Positions 18,280 through 26,623 of a DNA stretch of 64,000 bases are shown piece after piece; the first letter of the stretch is position 1; each line of letters opens with the position of its first letter. Source of the stretch: Stenotrophomonas oahuensis (GTDB lineage: Bacteria > Pseudomonadota > Gammaproteobacteria > Xanthomonadales > Xanthomonadaceae); contig NZ_CP115541.1 of NCBI RefSeq assembly GCF_031834595.1, positions 2,033,501 to 2,097,500 of the forward strand, read 5' to 3'. Position numbers and translations under genes: made by a program. The notes under the pieces were generated by a model. The model did no database searches, was not told where the DNA came from, and saw only the letters and a list, made by a program, of their open reading frames with translations.

Positions 18280-19395
18280 CTACTCCAACAGCCTTGCCCA
18301 CCCCTGAGTGCCATCCAGCCGTGCCAGCACCAGCTTGATGCACACCAGCAGCGGCACCGACAGCAGCAGCCCCACCATTCCCCACAGCCACCCGAACACC
18401 ATCAGCGCCAGGATCAGGATCAGCGGCGAAATCGCCATCTGCCGCCCCAGCACGATCGGGGTGATCACCTGGCCTTCCACGGTATGCAGGGCCAGGTAAC
18501 AGGCGGCCGGCAACAGCGCCTTGAACGGGTCGCTGAACTCCACGAATCCCATCAGCAGCATCAGGGTGACCCCGATGAACGGGCCGACATACGGCGCGAA
18601 GTTCAGCAGTGCCGCCACCGTGCCCCACAACAGGGCTTCCTGTACGCCAATGCCCAGCAACAGCAGTATCCCGGAAAACACCAGGCCGACCAGTGTGTTG
18701 ATCACCGTAATGGTCAGCACATAACGCGACACCTCGCGTTCAATCGAACGCAGGATGTCACTGGTGAAGCGCTGCTGCTGGCGGCTGGGGAACAGCGCGA
18801 TGGCGTGCTTCTGCAGGTTCTGCCCGTAGATCATGAAGAACAGCGTCAGCAGCACCACCGCCAGCACCGAAGCGGCCAGTTTCGGGGCGCGGGTCAGCAC
18901 CCGGTACGGGTCGTCCAACTGGGTGCGGACGATCTGCACCCGGCGATTGGTCTCGCCACCGGCGGCACGGGCGAAGTTCTCCGCCGCCAGGTTGGCCTGC
19001 TGCACCGGCTTGGTCAGGTTCTGCACCTGCCTCGCCACCTTGCGCAGCTGCTGCGGGGCTTCCTGCGCCCAGTCCATGGCCGGACCGACCAGTTGCACGC
19101 CCAACGCGGCGGCACCACTCAGGCCCACGCCAATGACCAGCACCGCGGCCAGGAAACGAGGAATCCACAGCCGGCCCAGGAAGCGCAGGATCGGGTTGCC
19201 GACCAGGGCGAAGAACATCGCCAGCAGCACCGGCAGGATGATGTCCTGCGCCGCCCACAGGGTGTAGCAGACCGCCAGGGTGGCCAGGACCACCAGCGAC
19301 ATCGGCGCGCGCGGACGCGGTGCGGGTGAGGCCGGGGCAGGGCTGTCGGGCTCAGGCACGACCACATCGGAAGAGGGAGTCACCGGAACGCTCAT
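18280..19395 (-). CDS. AI-2E family (PerM-like) membrane transporter
   Basis: A 371-residue polytopic protein of the AI-2 exporter/PerM family. A short proline-rich cytosolic start (VTPSSDVVVPEPDSPAP) is followed by about eight helices. Typical blocks are PVLLAMFFALVGNPILRFLGR, a soluble segment with RKVARQVQNLTKPVQQ, LLLGIGVQEALLWGTVAALLNFAPYVGPFIG and QVITPIVLGRQMAISPLILILALMVFGWLWGMVGLLLSVPL. Members have been linked to AI-2 export or Na+/H+ exchange; no such role is shown here. The start at 19395 follows a better AGG site than the upstream ATG. Overlaps nothing. Confidence 0.87.
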   Translation of the reverse strand: MSVPVTPSSDVVVPEPDSPAPASPAPRPRAPMSLVVLATLAVCYTLWAAQDIILPVLLAMFFALVGNPILRFLGRLWIPRFLAAVLVIGVGLSGAAALGVQLVGPAMDWAQEAPQQLRKVARQVQNLTKPVQQANLAAENFARAAGGETNRRVQIVRTQLDDPYRVLTRAPKLAASVLAVVLLTLFFMIYGQNLQKHAIALFPSRQQQRFTSDILRSIEREVSRYVLTITVINTLVGLVFSGILLLLGIGVQEALLWGTVAALLNFAPYVGPFIGVTLMLLMGFVEFSDPFKALLPAACYLALHTVEGQVITPIVLGRQMAISPLILILALMVFGWLWGMVGLLLSVPLLVCIKLVLARLDGTQGWARLLE

Positions 19396-19464
19396 GCCGA
19401 TTGCCTGCAAGGTAGTGCCCGGCATTCAGCCGGGCGGATCGTGTTGGGGTCGGAATACTACTGC

Positions 19465-19914
19465 TTACCGTTCTGAAACGTCGGTAGCGGCTTCCGCCGG
19501 CTGCGGCTGCGGTTCACTACGCGGGGCGGCCGCTGCGGGCTGTGGCTGAACGCGCGCTGCGGCGGCCGGGGCCACGTCATCGGCGACGTCATCCACCTTG
19601 TCAGCCGCCTGTTCGGCAGTGTCGGCCGCTTCAGCGGCCTGCATCGAGGCAAACGCGGCCTGCGCGCTGGCCAACAGGCTGGATACCGAACCGATCATCT
19701 GCAGCCAGCGTGCGCCGTGGAAACGGGTCTTGCCCGGCTCCAGCTTGCCGGCGATGAAGCCACCGGCCAGGCCTACGGTGATGATGCGCAGCGGCGTCCA
19801 GCCCTCGCGCCAGACCTTGCTGAGCGTGAACCAGTTGCTCTGGGTTTCAACGCTGCGGATGACCACCACCTGTTCGGCGCGCTTCACCCGCTGGCGCAGG
19901 GCTTCAAACTTCAT
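19465..19914 (-). CDS. Uncharacterised protein, last gene of YqjD/YqjE-like trio
   Basis: A 149-residue protein with a basic N-terminus (MKFEALRQRVKRAEQVVVIRSVETQSNWFTL), a weak hydrophobic stretch (LRIITVGLAGGFIAGKL) that could enter the membrane, and a long low-complexity tail from about residue 85 made of Ala, Gln, Pro and Glu. Its ATG overlaps the YqjE-like stop (ATGA), so it is co-translated. By position it matches yqjK in the E. coli yqjD-yqjE-yqjK operon, but I see little sequence similarity. I do not recognise a domain. Confidence 0.7.
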   Translation of the reverse strand: MKFEALRQRVKRAEQVVVIRSVETQSNWFTLSKVWREGWTPLRIITVGLAGGFIAGKLEPGKTRFHGARWLQMIGSVSSLLASAQAAFASMQAAEAADTAEQAADKVDDVADDVAPAAAARVQPQPAAAAPRSEPQPQPAEAATDVSER

Positions 19915-20414
19915 CGCGTGCGCTCCGTCTCGTCGTCGCGGCCTTCCGGGTCGTCGTCGTGGGGTTCGTCGAACAATCCCAGCCGCGCCAGCTGGCGCCG
20001 GGTGGCGTGCATGCCGGTATGGCGGAAGAAGAATGACACCCGCCAGATCGCGTAACCGGTCACCGCCAGGCTCAGCACCGAGGTGATCAGCAGCGAGTGG
20101 AACCATGAAAGGCCCCACCGCTGCATCAGTGCGATCAGGGTGCCGGCCAGCAGCAGCCAGGCCGAGGCACCGAACACAATCGCCACGCCGCTCCAGGCCA
20201 ATGCCCGTCCAAACGCGCTGCGTGCCAGCGCGAACTCGAACGAGGCCAGCCGCCGCAGCGAGCGCAGCGTGTGTTTGGCCGAATCCACCGTGGCGCGGCC
20301 GGCCTGGCCGACCTCACGGATGCTCTCGTCGAGGCCGGGAGCCTTGTACGCATCACCGTCCGGTGGCGGGTTTGCCGCGCCACCGTCGGGGGGCAACTGG
20401 GACTGATCGCTCAC
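19911..20414 (-). CDS. YqjE/phage-holin-fold family membrane protein
   Basis: A 167-residue protein with a soluble Pro/Asp-rich start, a helix SLRRLASFEFALARSAFGRALAWSG, two transmembrane helices (VAIVFGASAWLLLAGTLIALM and SLLITSVLSLAVTGYAIW) and a charged tail (HDDDPEGRDDE). This matches the YqjE/"phage holin family" of chromosomal envelope proteins; it is not a prophage holin here. In E. coli the YqjD neighbour anchors ribosomes to the inner membrane in stationary phase. The gene overlaps the following small gene by four bases and is preceded six bases upstream by the YqjD-like gene, forming one unit. Confidence 0.82.
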   Translation of the reverse strand: MSDQSQLPPDGGAANPPPDGDAYKAPGLDESIREVGQAGRATVDSAKHTLRSLRRLASFEFALARSAFGRALAWSGVAIVFGASAWLLLAGTLIALMQRWGLSWFHSLLITSVLSLAVTGYAIWRVSFFFRHTGMHATRRQLARLGLFDEPHDDDPEGRDDETERTR

Positions 20415-20420
20415 GCCGGA

Positions 20421-20786
20421 TTACTTGTCGCCGCCGCTGCGGGCCAGCTTGGCGATGATCCAGCCGGCGGCGAAGGCGACGCCGAACGAGGCCAGCGGGC
20501 GTTCCCGGATCAGTTCGGCAGCGCTGTCGACCAGGTCCTTGCCCTTGTCCATCAGTGCGTCGACCTGTTCCTTGGCGGCGGCACCCCCGAACTCGGCAGC
20601 GGCCAAGCCGGAAAGCGCGGTGTCGGACAGCTCAGCCTTGACGTTGGCCTTGCCGATACGCAGTTCATCCGTAGCGGCACCTGCCGCACCCTTGATCGAG
20701 CTGCCCGCGGCGCTGGCGGCGGACTTCAGGTGCGAACCGGCTTCACCCAGGTGTTCCTTCAGGTTCTCGGTATTGGTGGGGCTCAT
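20421..20786 (-). CDS. YqjD/ElaB-like (DUF883-type) membrane protein
   Basis: A 121-residue protein with long amphipathic Ala/Gly/Lys/Asp helices (GEAGSHLKSAASAAGSSIKGAAGAATDELRIGK) and a C-terminal tail-anchor-like helix (RPLASFGVAFAAGWIIAKLARSG). The GxGxxAG-like membrane end preceded by ERPLAS is the hallmark of YqjD/ElaB-type proteins, which in E. coli bind ribosomes to the inner membrane on entry to stationary phase. It opens the three-gene unit with the YqjE-like and the uncharacterised gene. Role here is inferred. Confidence 0.82.
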   Translation of the reverse strand: MSPTNTENLKEHLGEAGSHLKSAASAAGSSIKGAAGAATDELRIGKANVKAELSDTALSGLAAAEFGGAAAKEQVDALMDKGKDLVDSAAELIRERPLASFGVAFAAGWIIAKLARSGGDK

Positions 20787-20920
20787 CGTGTATCTCCTGT
20801 ATGCGATGGGGAAGGTGACCGCGGATGACCCCGGCGGTAACGAACGCCATCAATAGCATCGCCGGGGTGTAGAGGGTGTTACGTATCTGCGTGGTGCACG
20901 TCAAGGTACACCACGCCGGT

Positions 20921-22357
20921 TCAGCGCATCACCAGCTGGCCGCTGGCCCCGCCGCGCACGATCCGTAGCACCAGCTGCTGCGGACGCTGCTGGAAGTTGG
21001 CGCGCCAGCTGGCGAGGTCGGCAAATTCGCCGGCGCTGGCCTGGATGATGACGTCGCCGCTGGCCAGCCCGCTATTGGCCGCGCGGCTGCCGCGCTTGAC
21101 CTCACTGACCACCACGCCGCTCAGTCCTGCCTGACGCATCGATTCCGGAAGGTCGGCAAACGTGGCACCGGTCAGGCGCGGGTCCAATGACTCGCCGGTG
21201 ACCGCACGCGGCTGCTCTTTCAGCACGGCCTTCAATTGCTGCGCCTTGCCGTCGCGACGGATGTCCAGGGTCAGCGTGCTGCCCACCGCCTGCAGGCCTT
21301 CAATGTTGTGCAGCGCCTGCGCGCTGTCCACGCGCTGGCCGTTGGCCGACACCACCAGATCGCCCGGCTTCAGCCCGGCTGCGGCCGCGCCCGAGCCCGG
21401 CAGCACGCGGGTCACCAGCGCGCCGCGGGTTTCGCTCAGGCCCAGGCTCTGCGCCAGCTGCGGGGTCAGGTTCTGGCTTTCAAGACCAAGCGTGCCGCGC
21501 ACCACTTCGCCATGCTTGACCAGCTGATCGACCACATCGCGGGCCAGGTTGGATGGAATCGCCAGGCCCAGGCCGATGTTGCCGGCCATGCTGCCCTGCG
21601 GATTGAAGCTGGCGGTATTGATGCCGACCAGCTGGCCCTGCAGGTTCACCAGCGCGCCGCCGGAATTGCCCGGGTTGATCGAGGCATCGGTCTGGATGAA
21701 GTTCTGGTAGCCCAGCCCGCGGATGCCGCTGCGGCCGACCGCCGAGACGATGCCTGAGGTCACGGTCTGGCTGAAGCCGAACGGGTTGCCGATCGCCACC
21801 ACGAAGTCGCCCACGCGCAGTTGGGTGCTGTCGCCGAGCTTGATCTCGGTGAGGTTGCCGGCCGGAATGCGGATCAGCGCCACGTCGGTATCAGCATCCG
21901 AGCCGATGAATTCGGCCTTCACCGTGCGCCCGTCCGACAGGGTCACCTGCACGTCGTCGGCGTTGTCGATGACGTGGTGGTTGGTCAGCACCAGGCCTTC
22001 GGCGGCGTCGATGATCACGCCCGAGCCCAGCGATTCGTTGATTCGTTCCTGCGGCACTTCCGGGAACAGGCGGCGGAAGAACGGGTCGTTGAAGAACGGG
22101 TTGCGCACCCGCACCACCTGCTTGGTGTTGACGCTGACCACCGCCGGCATCACCCGCTCCAGCATCGGGGCCAGTGACGGAACCGGCTGCCCGGCGACCG
22201 ACGCCGGCAGCGCTGCGGTGGTCGGCACGGTCAGTGCGGTAGCCGGTAGCGGCGCGGCGTCGGCGCGGTTGTCCAGGTGGGCGTTGATGGCCGAAGCCAC
22301 GAATCCGCCGAAGGCGGCAGCAAGGGCAAGCGTCAGTAGAGTGGGCAGCGGGCGCAT
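20921..22357 (-). CDS. degP: DegP/HtrA-type periplasmic serine protease
   Basis: A 478-residue Do-family protease for periplasmic protein quality control. Residues 5-25 form an export helix. The trypsin-like domain has His128 (LTNHHVID), Asp158 (DTDVALIRI) and Ser232 (NPGNSGGALVN), all intact. Two PDZ domains follow: one around 295-375 (RGALVTRVLPGSGAAAAGLKPGDLVVSANGQ) and one around 405-475 (GVVVSEVKRGSRAANSGLASGDVIIQAS). The stretch FFNDPFFRRLFPE between residues 88 and 100 is the usual LA loop. DegP, DegQ and MucD cannot be told apart with certainty; the symbol is a best match. It has its own upstream region of about 490 bases shared divergently with the histone-like gene. Confidence 0.9.
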   Translation of the reverse strand: MRPLPTLLTLALAAAFGGFVASAINAHLDNRADAAPLPATALTVPTTAALPASVAGQPVPSLAPMLERVMPAVVSVNTKQVVRVRNPFFNDPFFRRLFPEVPQERINESLGSGVIIDAAEGLVLTNHHVIDNADDVQVTLSDGRTVKAEFIGSDADTDVALIRIPAGNLTEIKLGDSTQLRVGDFVVAIGNPFGFSQTVTSGIVSAVGRSGIRGLGYQNFIQTDASINPGNSGGALVNLQGQLVGINTASFNPQGSMAGNIGLGLAIPSNLARDVVDQLVKHGEVVRGTLGLESQNLTPQLAQSLGLSETRGALVTRVLPGSGAAAAGLKPGDLVVSANGQRVDSAQALHNIEGLQAVGSTLTLDIRRDGKAQQLKAVLKEQPRAVTGESLDPRLTGATFADLPESMRQAGLSGVVVSEVKRGSRAANSGLASGDVIIQASAGEFADLASWRANFQQRPQQLVLRIVRGGASGQLVMR

Positions 22358-22852
22358 GGCAGATCCGGCGTGGGAACGGGCAGGGCGGGGAACGGTGTGG
22401 GCATACGGTAAACCAAGCTGAATGAGTGTGTAGGCAATGGCCTAAACCGGCGATGAAAAATGGCCGCTGCGCGGTCGGCCGGAGCCCGGGCCGGGCAGGT
22501 TCGTCGGTAGCCGCGAACACCGATGACACCGTGGCATCTGCCGCGCGCTGCCACCGCATCGCTGCGCAATTCCGCGCTGCAGCGCCGTCTGGCACGCTGC
22601 GCGCAGGCGGTTTCGATGATCGTTCCGCACAAAATTCGCGGTGATGTGGAGCGCCGTTCTGAGTGATGTAACGCGCGCGCGGATGCTGTTTTCAAGGGGT
22701 TTGCTACACAAGCGGGGTGGTCGCGCGCGGACGGCGCTGCGCGCGCGCCATGGCGGAGCACATGGACAACGCGCAAAAGTCGTTCCACGATCCGCATTGC
22801 CGGTATAGCATCGCCAGCGATTTGACCAACCTAGCCCCCTTGGAGGCAACAA
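22358..22852. other. Divergent intergenic region, degP / histone-like gene
   Basis: About 495 bases with no coding frame I believe. It should hold both promoters. Visible are a short dyad TAGGC-AATG-GCCTA at 22431-22444 on the degP side, and two runs of alternating CG (about 22670-22680 and 22730-22750), a composition that can form left-handed DNA. TATAGC near 22805 could be a minus-10 box for the histone-like gene, without a good minus-35. Confidence 0.4.
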
Positions 22853-23695
22853 ATGAGCAATGGAAACGGTGTGGCGACGTCCCTGTCGCAGGGCGTCGAA
22901 AGCGTTAAAGAAACCGCTGGCAATGTGGGCGAAGCCATCGCCACCACCGCCGAAGAAGCAGTGGCCTCGGTGAAGAAGACCGTCAAGCGCGCCCGCAAGG
23001 CTGCCACCACCCAGGTTGCCAAGGTCAAGAAGGCCGTCAAGAAGGCCGAGAAGACCGTTGCCAAGAAGGCCGACAAGGCCGCCAAGACCGTCAGCAAGCG
23101 TCTGGCTACTGCCAAGAAGAAGCTGGAAGTTGCCAAGAGCAACGCCAAGGCCGAAGCCGCTGCCCTGACCAAGAAGGTTGCCAAGAAGAAGGCTGCTGCC
23201 GAAAAGGCCGTCACCAAGACCACCAAGGCTGCCGGCAAGAAGGCCGCTGCTGCCAAGAAGACCGTGACCAAGAAGGCCGCGGCCGCCAAGAAGACCGTCG
23301 GCAAGAAGGTCGCCACCGCCAAGAAGGCCGTGACCAAGAAGACCGCCGCTGCCAAGAAGGTTGTCGGCAAGAAGGTTGCCGCCACCAAGAAGGCCGTGAC
23401 CAAGAAGTCCGCCGCCGCCAAGAAGGTTGTCGGCAAGAAGGCCGCCGCTTCGAAGAAGGCCGCGACCCGCAAGACCGCCGCGACCAAGAAGGTTGTCGGC
23501 AAGAAGGCTGCCGCCACCAAGAAGGCCGTGACGAAGAAGTCGGCTGCCGCCAAGAAGGTTGTCGGCAAGAAGACCGCCACCGCCAAGAAGGCCGTTGCCA
23601 AGAAGTCGGCTGTGGCCAAGAAGGCCGTCGCCAAGAAGACCGCGACCGCCAAGAAGGCGGTTCGCAAGGCTCCGGCCAAGCGCGCCCGCAAGTAA
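22853..23695 (+). CDS. Histone H1-like lysine/alanine repeat protein
   Basis: A 280-residue, extremely basic protein. Residues 1-45 are ordinary (MSNGNGVATSLSQGVESV, acidic helix); the remainder is almost only Ala, Lys, Val and Thr in a degenerate repeat such as KKVVGKKAAATKKAVTKK, ending KAPAKRARK. It resembles the C-terminal tail of eukaryotic H1 and AlgP/HC1-type bacterial proteins, so it should bind DNA without sequence preference and compact the nucleoid, perhaps modulating exopolysaccharide genes as AlgP does in Pseudomonas. Lysine is written almost only as AAG, and the stretch encoding VVGKK is repeated nearly exactly four times in DNA, so repeat-number change is possible. ATG follows a GGAGG-like site (CTTGGAGGCAACAA). 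Confidence 0.85.
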   Translation: MSNGNGVATSLSQGVESVKETAGNVGEAIATTAEEAVASVKKTVKRARKAATTQVAKVKKAVKKAEKTVAKKADKAAKTVSKRLATAKKKLEVAKSNAKAEAAALTKKVAKKKAAAEKAVTKTTKAAGKKAAAAKKTVTKKAAAAKKTVGKKVATAKKAVTKKTAAAKKVVGKKVAATKKAVTKKSAAAKKVVGKKAAASKKAATRKTAATKKVVGKKAAATKKAVTKKSAAAKKVVGKKTATAKKAVAKKSAVAKKAVAKKTATAKKAVRKAPAKRARK

Positions 23696-23705
23696 GCGCG
23701 TCCCA

Positions 23706-23737
23706 CCGCTGCCCGCCTCCAGGGCGGGCAGCGGTTT
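23706..23737 (+). terminator. Hairpin after the histone-like gene
   Basis: Perfect stem CCGCTGCCCGCC / GGCGGGCAGCGG with a short loop and only TTT after it, 10 bases past the stop codon. It probably terminates or stabilises the transcript. Confidence 0.6.
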
Positions 23738-23792
23738 CCACGTCGCGGCCACACCCGCCGTGCCAGCAATGACGCCGGCCGCCAGGCGGCGC

Positions 23793-24155
23793 TTACTTTT
23801 TCTCCAGCACCACAATCGGCACGAAGCCACCGTAGATCATCCGCTTGCCATCAAACGGCATCGGATTATTGGCCGGGTCCATGCGCGGATCGTCCATCAT
23901 TTTCTTCATGCCGGCGTCGCGGGTGGCTTTGTCCGGCCACTCAATCCAGGAGAACACCACGGTTTCGTCTTCCGTGGCCTGCACCGAGCGGAAGAAATCG
24001 GTCAGCTTTCCGTGCGGTACGTCGTCGGCCCAGCATTCGAGCACGCGCAACGCGCCAAATTCCATGAATACCGAATCGCCCTCATTGGCGTGGTCGATGA
24101 ACTTCTGTTTGTTGGCAGTCGGTACCGCCAGTACGAATCCGTCTACATACGACAT
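23793..24155 (-). CDS. ybaA: DUF1428 (YbaA-like) protein
   Basis: A 120-residue soluble protein beginning MSYVDGFVLAVPTANKQKF, with FMEFGALRVLECWADDVPHGK in the middle and an ending PFDGKRMIYGGFVPIV. This matches DUF1428, the E. coli YbaA family, a small dimeric alpha/beta-barrel fold related to antibiotic-monooxygenase-like domains. The function is not known. GGAGG six bases upstream fixes the start at 24155, well inside the longer reading frame. Confidence 0.85.
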   Translation of the reverse strand: MSYVDGFVLAVPTANKQKFIDHANEGDSVFMEFGALRVLECWADDVPHGKLTDFFRSVQATEDETVVFSWIEWPDKATRDAGMKKMMDDPRMDPANNPMPFDGKRMIYGGFVPIVVLEKK

Positions 24156-24843
24156 GTGCAGCCTCCGGTTGGGAGCGGGTGCGCCACCACGGGCACCTTC
24201 ATCAGGTACGACGCACGGGCGTGATGAAAATCGACCGTGCCGCCCAGGCCGTGCCGGAACTGTGACGAATACCCGGTAACCGGTGGTAATCAAAATAGAA
24301 TCAATGTGTTAACTGAGTTTATCGCTGCGTTGCAGCGTGAATGGGGTAAGGAAAATCCTAACCTTGGTGAGGAATTGTCTGATAGGCGAACTGGAGTTTC
24401 CGGACCAATATGGGCGGGCCGGGCAGGATGCTCACTCACTGTGACCTGCAGTTCGACGCCTGAGCTGCGTTGGCCCCGGTGCACCACGGAGATTGGACGC
24501 GTTAGCCGACTACTCCCCAAGAGCGGCTTCCCCAGCGCGTGACGCCCCGCAAGGGTATCGTCGTGACCAGCGCTCCTTCTTTTCTCTCTTGAGTTTCCTG
24601 AGGTTGCCGGGCATGGCCCGGCACTACGCTGCGTTTCATTCTTCTGAGGTTGCCGCCCAGCGGCCGGCACTACCGTGCGCGCACTCGCGTGTACGCGCCT
24701 TCGCCTGAACACATCCCAAAAATTCAGCGTGTTGAATGCGGCCAACTTCAGGGCGCGTTGTGTCGAATAACGGAAACTTTGCATTCCCGATGCAGCAGCC
24801 GATCGTTGCCACTGCACGACATAAGAAAGAAAGGATGTACCGC
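24156..24843. other. 690-base intergenic region, AT-richer patch plus repeats
   Basis: This holds the promoter side of the DUF1428 gene, a locally AT-rich patch (about 24285-24400), two GTAG-type hairpins at 24604-24673, and the leader of the Ax21 gene. A plus-strand frame of about 100 codons exists at 24237-24542 but has no ribosome site and no recognisable motif; it may be a remnant. AAAGGA at 24830-24835 serves the Ax21 start at 24844. Confidence 0.5.
24604..24673 (-). repeat. Two GTAG-type hairpins in the same direction
   Basis: 24604-24627 (minus strand GTAGTGCCGGGCC) and 24650-24673 (minus strand GTAGTGCCGGCCGC) share the head GTAGTGCCGG. Both are on the minus strand, unlike the facing pairs elsewhere. 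Confidence 0.75.
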
Positions 24844-25416
24844 ATGAAGACTTCGTTGATCGCCTTGGCCCTGGCTGCCGCCCTCCCGTTCACCGCATCG
24901 GCCGCTGAAGGCCTGTCCTACAACTACGCCGAAGGCAACTACGTCAAAACCGACGCTGACGGCGGCAAGGCTGACGGTTGGGGCGTGAAGGGCTCCTACG
25001 GTTTCCTGCCGAACGTGCACGCCTTCGGTGAGTTCAACCAGCAGAAGACCGACATCGGCGATTTCAAGATCGACCAGTGGCGCGTCGGCGTGGGCTACAA
25101 CCAGGAAATCGGCAGCAGCACCGACTTCGTCGGCCGCGTCGCCTACAACAAGTTTGACCCGCGTCACGGCCTGGACTTCAACGGCTACAGCGCTGAAGCC
25201 GGCATCCGCACTGCCTTCGGCCAGCACGCCGAGGTGTACGCCATGGCCGGTTACGAGGACTACAGCAAGAAGCACGGCATCAATCCGGATAGCCAGTTCT
25301 ACGGCCGCCTGGGTGGCCAGGTGAAGCTCAACCAGAACTGGGGCCTGAGCGGTGACCTCAAGATGGACCGCCACGGTGACAAGGAATGGTCGGTCGGCCC
25401 GCGCTTCAGCTGGTAA
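24844..25416 (+). CDS. ax21: Ax21-family outer-membrane protein
   Basis: A 190-residue exported protein: signal peptide MKTSLIALALAAALPFTASA, then AEGLSYNYAEGNYVKTDADG. The mature part is a run of beta-strand pairs (GWGVKGSYGF, VHAFGEFNQQKTD, WRVGVGYNQEIG, SAEAGIRTAFG, YGRLGGQVKLNQNW) ending in VGPRFSW, whose terminal aromatic residue suits outer-membrane insertion by BAM. This matches the Ax21 family of Xanthomonas and Stenotrophomonas, once claimed to be a secreted signal but now generally regarded as an outer-membrane or vesicle protein. The start is placed by AAAGGA eight bases upstream. A strong terminator follows. Confidence 0.88.
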   Translation: MKTSLIALALAAALPFTASAAEGLSYNYAEGNYVKTDADGGKADGWGVKGSYGFLPNVHAFGEFNQQKTDIGDFKIDQWRVGVGYNQEIGSSTDFVGRVAYNKFDPRHGLDFNGYSAEAGIRTAFGQHAEVYAMAGYEDYSKKHGINPDSQFYGRLGGQVKLNQNWGLSGDLKMDRHGDKEWSVGPRFSW

Positions 25417-25459
25417 GCGGCGCTTGACCGTTTGCCGCGCGCTGCATGCGTGGCAACCA

Positions 25460-25486
25460 GGGCCCGGCACTGCCGGGCCCTTTTTT
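25460..25486 (+). terminator. Strong intrinsic terminator of ax21
   Basis: Stem GGGCCCGGCA / TGCCGGGCCC with a short loop followed by six T residues. Confidence 0.9.
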
Positions 25487-25570
25487 GTGCGCGTCGTCAT
25501 GACCTGTGGGATGGGTAAGGCGTGTCTGTCGCTGCCACACTCGGCGGCCGCTTCCGCACCGCCACACCGT

Positions 25571-26623
25571 ATGCTCTCTGCTGCTGCCGCGTCGCCTCCG
25601 CTGTATCGCTTCGCCGTCGGCATGTGGGCGTTGCTGATCATCAGCAGCGCGCCGGCGGTGTACCTCAGTCAGGGTATCGGCGGACCTCTAGGTGGATGGT
25701 TTCATGCGGTGGCCTTCATCGTCGGCAGCTACCTGCCCTGGATGCTGGCAACGCCGGCACTGTGGCTGCTCTGTCGGCGCTGGCCACTGGGCCTGGGCCG
25801 TGATCTGCACCACGCAGGCTATCTGCTGCTGCTCGGCGCAGGGGTGACCCCGGCCTTGTCGGCATTGGGCTGGATCCTGGGTGCCTGGATGGCGCAACTG
25901 CATCCCTGGGGAAGCCTGCCCAGCGCAACGGTGGTCGCGCGGGCCATCGCGGTGACTGCCTTGTTTGCCGCGCCCACGTTTGTGGCGGTGGTGGGTATCG
26001 GCCAGACCCTGGCCTTCGTGCAGCGCTACCGGCGGCGTGGTGCGCTGCTGGAACAGGCCCGGCAGGAGGCATTGCGCCAGCATCTACAGCACCACTTCCT
26101 GTTCAACGCGCTCAATGCCATTGGCGGGCTGGGCTACCAGCGCCCCGCGGATGCTGATCGTGCACTGGCACGGCTGTCGGACCTGCTGCGTGACGCCATG
26201 GCATGCGCCGCGCAACGTGCGTTGGCCGACGAAGTGGCGGCCGCCAACGACTACCTGGACCTGCAGCGACTGCTGCGAGATGTGCCGTTGCAGGTGGACT
26301 GGCAGGTGGTGGGTACGGCATGGCGCTGCGCCGTGCCTGGGCTGTTGCTGCAGCCCCTGCTGGAGAACGCCGTGCGCCATAGCGGCTGGGAGCAGGGCAC
26401 CGCAGCCCTGGACATCCGGGTGCGCGCTGAGCGCATCGGTGCGCGGCTGCATCTGAGTGTGCATAACGGCTGCGGGCTGGCGGGCAGGTCGCCCCCGGCG
26501 GGGTCCGGCACCGGCCTGCGCAATCTGCACCAGCGCCTTCAGTCCCTGTACGGTGAACGTGCCGTACTGGACGCGCGGCCTCTACCCGATGGCTTCCGCG
26601 TCGACGTGCAGGTGCCGGTGTGA
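25571..26623 (+). CDS. LytS/YehU-type sensor histidine kinase
   Basis: A 350-residue inner-membrane kinase. Four helices span about residues 20-155 (FAVGMWALLIISSAPAVYLS, LPWMLATPALWLLC, HHAGYLLLLGAGVTPALSALGWIL, VARAIAVTALFAAPTFVAVVG). The His_kinase domain starts with LRQHLQHHFLFNALNAIGGL, where the His before FLFN is the phospho-acceptor, followed by an ATPase core with the N-box LLQPLLENAVRHSG and a G-box GSGTGLRNLHQRL. It overlaps a LytTR response regulator by four bases, forming a cognate pair. The start is uncertain; upstream in-frame ATGs exist near 25499 and 25511 and the best ATG here lacks a clear ribosome site. No extracellular sensor domain is seen. Confidence 0.82.
   Translation: MLSAAAASPPLYRFAVGMWALLIISSAPAVYLSQGIGGPLGGWFHAVAFIVGSYLPWMLATPALWLLCRRWPLGLGRDLHHAGYLLLLGAGVTPALSALGWILGAWMAQLHPWGSLPSATVVARAIAVTALFAAPTFVAVVGIGQTLAFVQRYRRRGALLEQARQEALRQHLQHHFLFNALNAIGGLGYQRPADADRALARLSDLLRDAMACAAQRALADEVAAANDYLDLQRLLRDVPLQVDWQVVGTAWRCAVPGLLLQPLLENAVRHSGWEQGTAALDIRVRAERIGARLHLSVHNGCGLAGRSPPAGSGTGLRNLHQRLQSLYGERAVLDARPLPDGFRVDVQVPV

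Noticed and set aside
17344..19329. A 661-codon plus-strand frame across the HAD and AI-2E genes
   Set aside because: Runs through real opposite-strand genes and shows low-complexity Gln/His/Arg composition.
19911..20414. A prophage holin, as the family name suggests
   Set aside because: No other phage gene is near; the protein belongs to a chromosomal YqjE-like envelope unit.
24237..24542. Possible small gene in the ax21 upstream gap
   Set aside because: No ribosome site, no recognisable motif; kept only as a possible remnant.
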